DNA of 64,000 bases, taken from NCBI GenBank assembly GCA_026419195.1, contig JANZZV010000007.1, forward strand, positions 29,078 through 93,077. Direction: 5' to 3'. Source of the DNA: Fervidobacterium sp. (GTDB lineage: Bacteria > Thermotogota > Thermotogae > Thermotogales > Fervidobacteriaceae). A program made the translations under genes and the position numbers. Shown here piece after piece: positions 61,764 through 64,000 of the stretch. Every line of letters starts with the position of its first letter. Position 1 is the first letter of the stretch. The notes under the pieces were generated by a model. It did not search any database, had not been told where the DNA came from, and saw only the letters and a list, made by a program, of their open reading frames with translations.

Positions 61764-62894
61764 TCACCCCTTGAACTTCTCGATTCTTTCAATAAAGTGC
61801 CTAATTTGTAATAATTCATCGTCGTGATGGTTTAAAAAGAAAGCTTTTTTCAAAGATTTTTTCGCTTCATCTTTCATCGATAATTCAATTTCTAAAAGTG
61901 CTTTGTATTTCCATACTAAATATTCCGTGGGATACCTTAAAGCTAAGTCCTTTGCTCTTTCGTACGCTTGCTGGTATATTCTGTTTTCCAACATACTTTC
62001 AAGTATTTTTATTTCCTCCTCAAAACTTTTTGATATCACAAGTGGAATATGCTTCTTCTCATGGGTGCGTGGACTTGGAATGTTTGCCAAAGTGCCGTCG
62101 TAAGAACCTTTAGATGTTTCATACTTTTTTTTGAATTCAGGTAATTTTTTAGGTATGCTGCTTTTAGTGACTTTTCTGAATATGCAACCTATATCTTGGT
62201 AAACAACATCAAAGTGATCGTAAACTTCCGGGAAATACTCACCACTACCCGTTATTAAATAACCATCGTCTTCTAATAAGTCGTACAGTTTTCTGAGGAT
62301 GTATCCAGTATTCTCAACATATAATAAAACCCTTCTAACAAATATTATATCAAATTTACCTTCATGTACGATTTCACAGCTGTTTATGTTACACTGATAG
62401 AAGAAAACATTATTTTTGAACTCTTCTTTTATACAATATTTATCATCCTTTTTTGTAAAATACTTATCGATTTCTTCATCGGTTAAAAATCTCAAACTCC
62501 AGAACCTATAACATCCATCTCTTGCTTCACTTATTCTTTGATGATTCACATCTATGCCAACGACTTTGCATTTGACACCTATTTCTTTTGAAATTATCGC
62601 CATTGTATAAACTTCTTCTCCTTTGGAACAACCTACGGAGAGTACGTTCCATTCTGGTTTTCTTGTCATTATTTCCTTTAGTCTTTCAAATGTTTTCCTA
62701 TCCCTAAAAAAATAAGATTCTCCGATTGTGAGATTTTCAATAACAAGAAGTTCTACTAATTCATCTGGCATGTCGACTATTGGTAGGTCTTGTATATTTT
62801 CTAAAAATCTTTTTAAACGACCTTCTTCAATTTTCAAACCATGCCTTTTTACTACTCTCAAAACTTTCTCTCTAATTATGTCAAATTTTGGCAT
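61764..62894 (-). CDS. CheR-type receptor methyltransferase with TPR tail
   Basis: A 376-residue protein. The first 250 residues are a CheR methyltransferase: GESYFFRD (substrate loop), VLSVGCSKGEEVYTMAI (SAM-binding), and FDIIFVRRVLLYV, matching the D-IFCRNVLIYF block. After a linker, residues about 290-376 form a helical repeat (LESMLENRIYQQAYERAKDL, YLVWKYKALLEIELSM) of TPR type. It should methylate Glu residues on the two receptors. It is the first gene of the block, with an extended -10 promoter about 55 bases upstream. Confidence 0.9.
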   Translation of the reverse strand: MPKFDIIREKVLRVVKRHGLKIEEGRLKRFLENIQDLPIVDMPDELVELLVIENLTIGESYFFRDRKTFERLKEIMTRKPEWNVLSVGCSKGEEVYTMAIISKEIGVKCKVVGIDVNHQRISEARDGCYRFWSLRFLTDEEIDKYFTKKDDKYCIKEEFKNNVFFYQCNINSCEIVHEGKFDIIFVRRVLLYVENTGYILRKLYDLLEDDGYLITGSGEYFPEVYDHFDVVYQDIGCIFRKVTKSSIPKKLPEFKKKYETSKGSYDGTLANIPSPRTHEKKHIPLVISKSFEEEIKILESMLENRIYQQAYERAKDLALRYPTEYLVWKYKALLEIELSMKDEAKKSLKKAFFLNHHDDELLQIRHFIERIEKFKG

Positions 62895-62948
62895 GTGCTG
62901 TCATTCCTTTTTTCATAGATTTAAAATCATATTGTCATTTTCTTTTAT

Positions 62949-62957
62949 ATTATAGCA
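62949..62957 (-). promoter_or_regulatory. Extended -10 promoter for the chemosensory operon
   Basis: On the minus strand TGCTATAAT forms an extended -10 with no good -35. It is the only clear candidate in the 131-base divergent gap before the CheR gene. Confidence 0.55.
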
Positions 62958-63025
62958 CTTTTTATATTACATATGCTATACTTATAACAGAACATCAAAA
63001 ATAGATATTACAAGGAGATGATGAA

Positions 63026-63565
63026 ATGTTGGAATCTTTGAAAAGGCAAAATAAGATAGGAGTTATTGGTTATTCTGGAGATATTAATTCAGAGCCTATA
63101 AGTTCATTATACGATTTTTGCATAAGTCTTGGTAGAGAACTTGGCAAAAGGTATGTAGTTTTCACAGGCGGAAGAGATGGTGTGATGGAGCTTGTTTGTA
63201 GAGGTGTAGCCGATGTTAATGGACTTTCCGTAGGTGTACTTCCTTGGGAAGGTACTGACGCAAACAGATACAATTCCTTAGTGATTAATACGGGTCTTGA
63301 TTTTCAAATGAGGTCATTTATACTTGTAAAGAGTGTAGATGTTATTGTATCCGTCGGTGGTGAGATAGGAACAGGATTGGAAATACTCGCAGCTTATGCA
63401 AATAAGAAACCAGTTGTATTAGTAAGAGGTACTGGTGGATGGACAGATAGAATTGCTGAAGTGCTTATTGATGGCAAGTATTTGGACAATAGAAAATTAG
63501 TTCCTGTATATCAGGCACACAACATTGAGGAAATAATCAAACTAATACAAGAAATTTTAAAATGA
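63026..63565 (+). CDS. SLOG/LOG-like family protein (TIGR00725 type)
   Basis: A 179-residue protein with the SLOG-type Rossmann fold: VVFTGGRDGVMELVCRGVAD and VDVIVSVGGEIGTGLEILAAYANKKPVV. These fit the nucleotide-binding group related to DprA and LOG proteins; members of this subfamily are mostly uncharacterised. AAGGAGATGATG precedes the ATG. Its last codons overlap an ATG of the next gene. Confidence 0.85.
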   Translation: MLESLKRQNKIGVIGYSGDINSEPISSLYDFCISLGRELGKRYVVFTGGRDGVMELVCRGVADVNGLSVGVLPWEGTDANRYNSLVINTGLDFQMRSFILVKSVDVIVSVGGEIGTGLEILAAYANKKPVVLVRGTGGWTDRIAEVLIDGKYLDNRKLVPVYQAHNIEEIIKLIQEILK

Positions 63566-63582
63566 TAAGAGGGGTGGAGCAT

Positions 63583-64000
63583 TTGAATAGATACTTCAAA
63601 TATATCCCAGTAATGGTTGTAACTATTTTTTGGGGAATGTCTTTTGTTGCAACCAAATTTGTTGTGAATGTCTTTGCCCCACTTCCTGCAGCATTTTATA
63701 GGTTTTTGATTGCTTTAGTTGTTTTGTTTCCGTTTTCAAAAAATAGGAAAATATTTGATTTCAATGCTTTCTGGTCTGGCTTTTGGGGTATTACGATGTA
63801 CTTTGTTTTTGAAAACACTGCTCTTGTTTACACAAATCCCACAAACACTGCTGTAATTGTTTCAAGTGCACCGATTTTGTACGTAATATTCACACATATA
63901 TTCCACAAACAAAAGACGAATTTCTTTCACTATATCGGTTCTTTAACAGCATTTTTCGGCGTAGCACTTGTTATAATAAATGGTAGAATTTTGAAATTAA
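63583..64000 (+). CDS. EamA-family (DMT) transporter, 5' part
   Basis: The frame runs past the window end, so about 139 residues are seen. They form three or four membrane helices with the EamA start pattern VVTIFWGMSFVATKFVVN, PLPAAFYRFLIALVVLFPF and YTNPTNTAVIVSSAPILYVI. These drug/metabolite exporters carry amino acids or other small molecules. TTG 63583 follows GGGGTGGAG; ATG 63562, which overlaps the upstream stop as ATGA, is possible. Confidence 0.85.
   Translation, partial: MNRYFKYIPVMVVTIFWGMSFVATKFVVNVFAPLPAAFYRFLIALVVLFPFSKNRKIFDFNAFWSGFWGITMYFVFENTALVYTNPTNTAVIVSSAPILYVIFTHIFHKQKTNFFHYIGSLTAFFGVALVIINGRILKL

Noticed and set aside
1-64000. CRISPR arrays, insertion sequences, prophage
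   Set aside because: No regular direct repeats with spacers, transposase, integrase or phage genes were seen.

Overview
The window is an AT-rich bacterial chromosome segment that looks like the Thermotogota, most likely Fervidobacterium or a close relative. This rests on gene content recalled from the phylum, not on a database search. Supporting points are strong GGAGG-type ribosome binding sites, very frequent TTG and GTG starts, a PPi-type phosphofructokinase, a tRNA-Arg(GCG) in place of the usual ACG species, an approximately 337-nt A-type RNase P RNA, and a MetS-type small subunit beside an NSS transporter. Many promoters carry an extended -10 (TGnTATAAT). Nearly all of the window is coding. 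I saw no CRISPR array, insertion sequence or prophage.

Layout, left half. The 3' part of rsmG is followed by an oxidoreductase/queD pair and a ferric-type ABC transporter (binding protein, a fused double permease with a sensor-like N-terminal extension, ATPase). A leftward operon follows: cinA, a LacI-family regulator, ddl, an M48 protease, a YdjM-like membrane protein and an unknown. Two tRNA genes (Arg, Ser) are separated by an imperfect 30-bp inverted repeat. A rightward accessory operon encodes an unknown exported protein, an ABC-2 permease, a membrane-anchored unknown and a CotH-type kinase that appears to start at AUU. Next come an NSS amino-acid transporter with a 34-residue partner, then leftward priA and metF, a decayed stretch, and a leftward pelG-pelD-pelE set. 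The PelD has a degenerate GGDEF domain that keeps its c-di-GMP I-site. Upstream of pelG sits a promoter, C-rich tract and terminator that could be a small RNA or attenuator.

Middle. A short RnfB N-terminal protein, dprA, panC, a GH31 alpha-glucosidase, xseA, xseB and an unknown membrane protein lead into a peptide/oligosaccharide ABC operon (ATPase, ATPase, binding protein, hairpin, permease, long permease). After that are a 1131-residue secreted protein with six fibronectin-like repeats and a seven-repeat propeller, convergent dinB, an atypical flagellin, tRNA-Leu, the phosphofructokinase, rnpB on the minus strand, a MATE exporter and fmt.

Right. A leftward block of about 12 kb (50.8-62.9 kb) looks like one operon. 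In transcription order it encodes CheR-TPR, a double CheW-like protein, CheA with a C-terminal receiver, a CheB-like protein that has lost its catalytic serine, a receiver protein with a dead GGDEF domain, an MCP-like receptor, a winged-helix/Rossmann protein, a second MCP-like receptor, a large unknown, lgt and a small unknown. The two receptors share the same diverged signalling tip. The combination of an intact phosphorelay with disabled output enzymes is the strongest candidate for an undescribed system here. The window ends with a SLOG-family protein and a partial EamA transporter.
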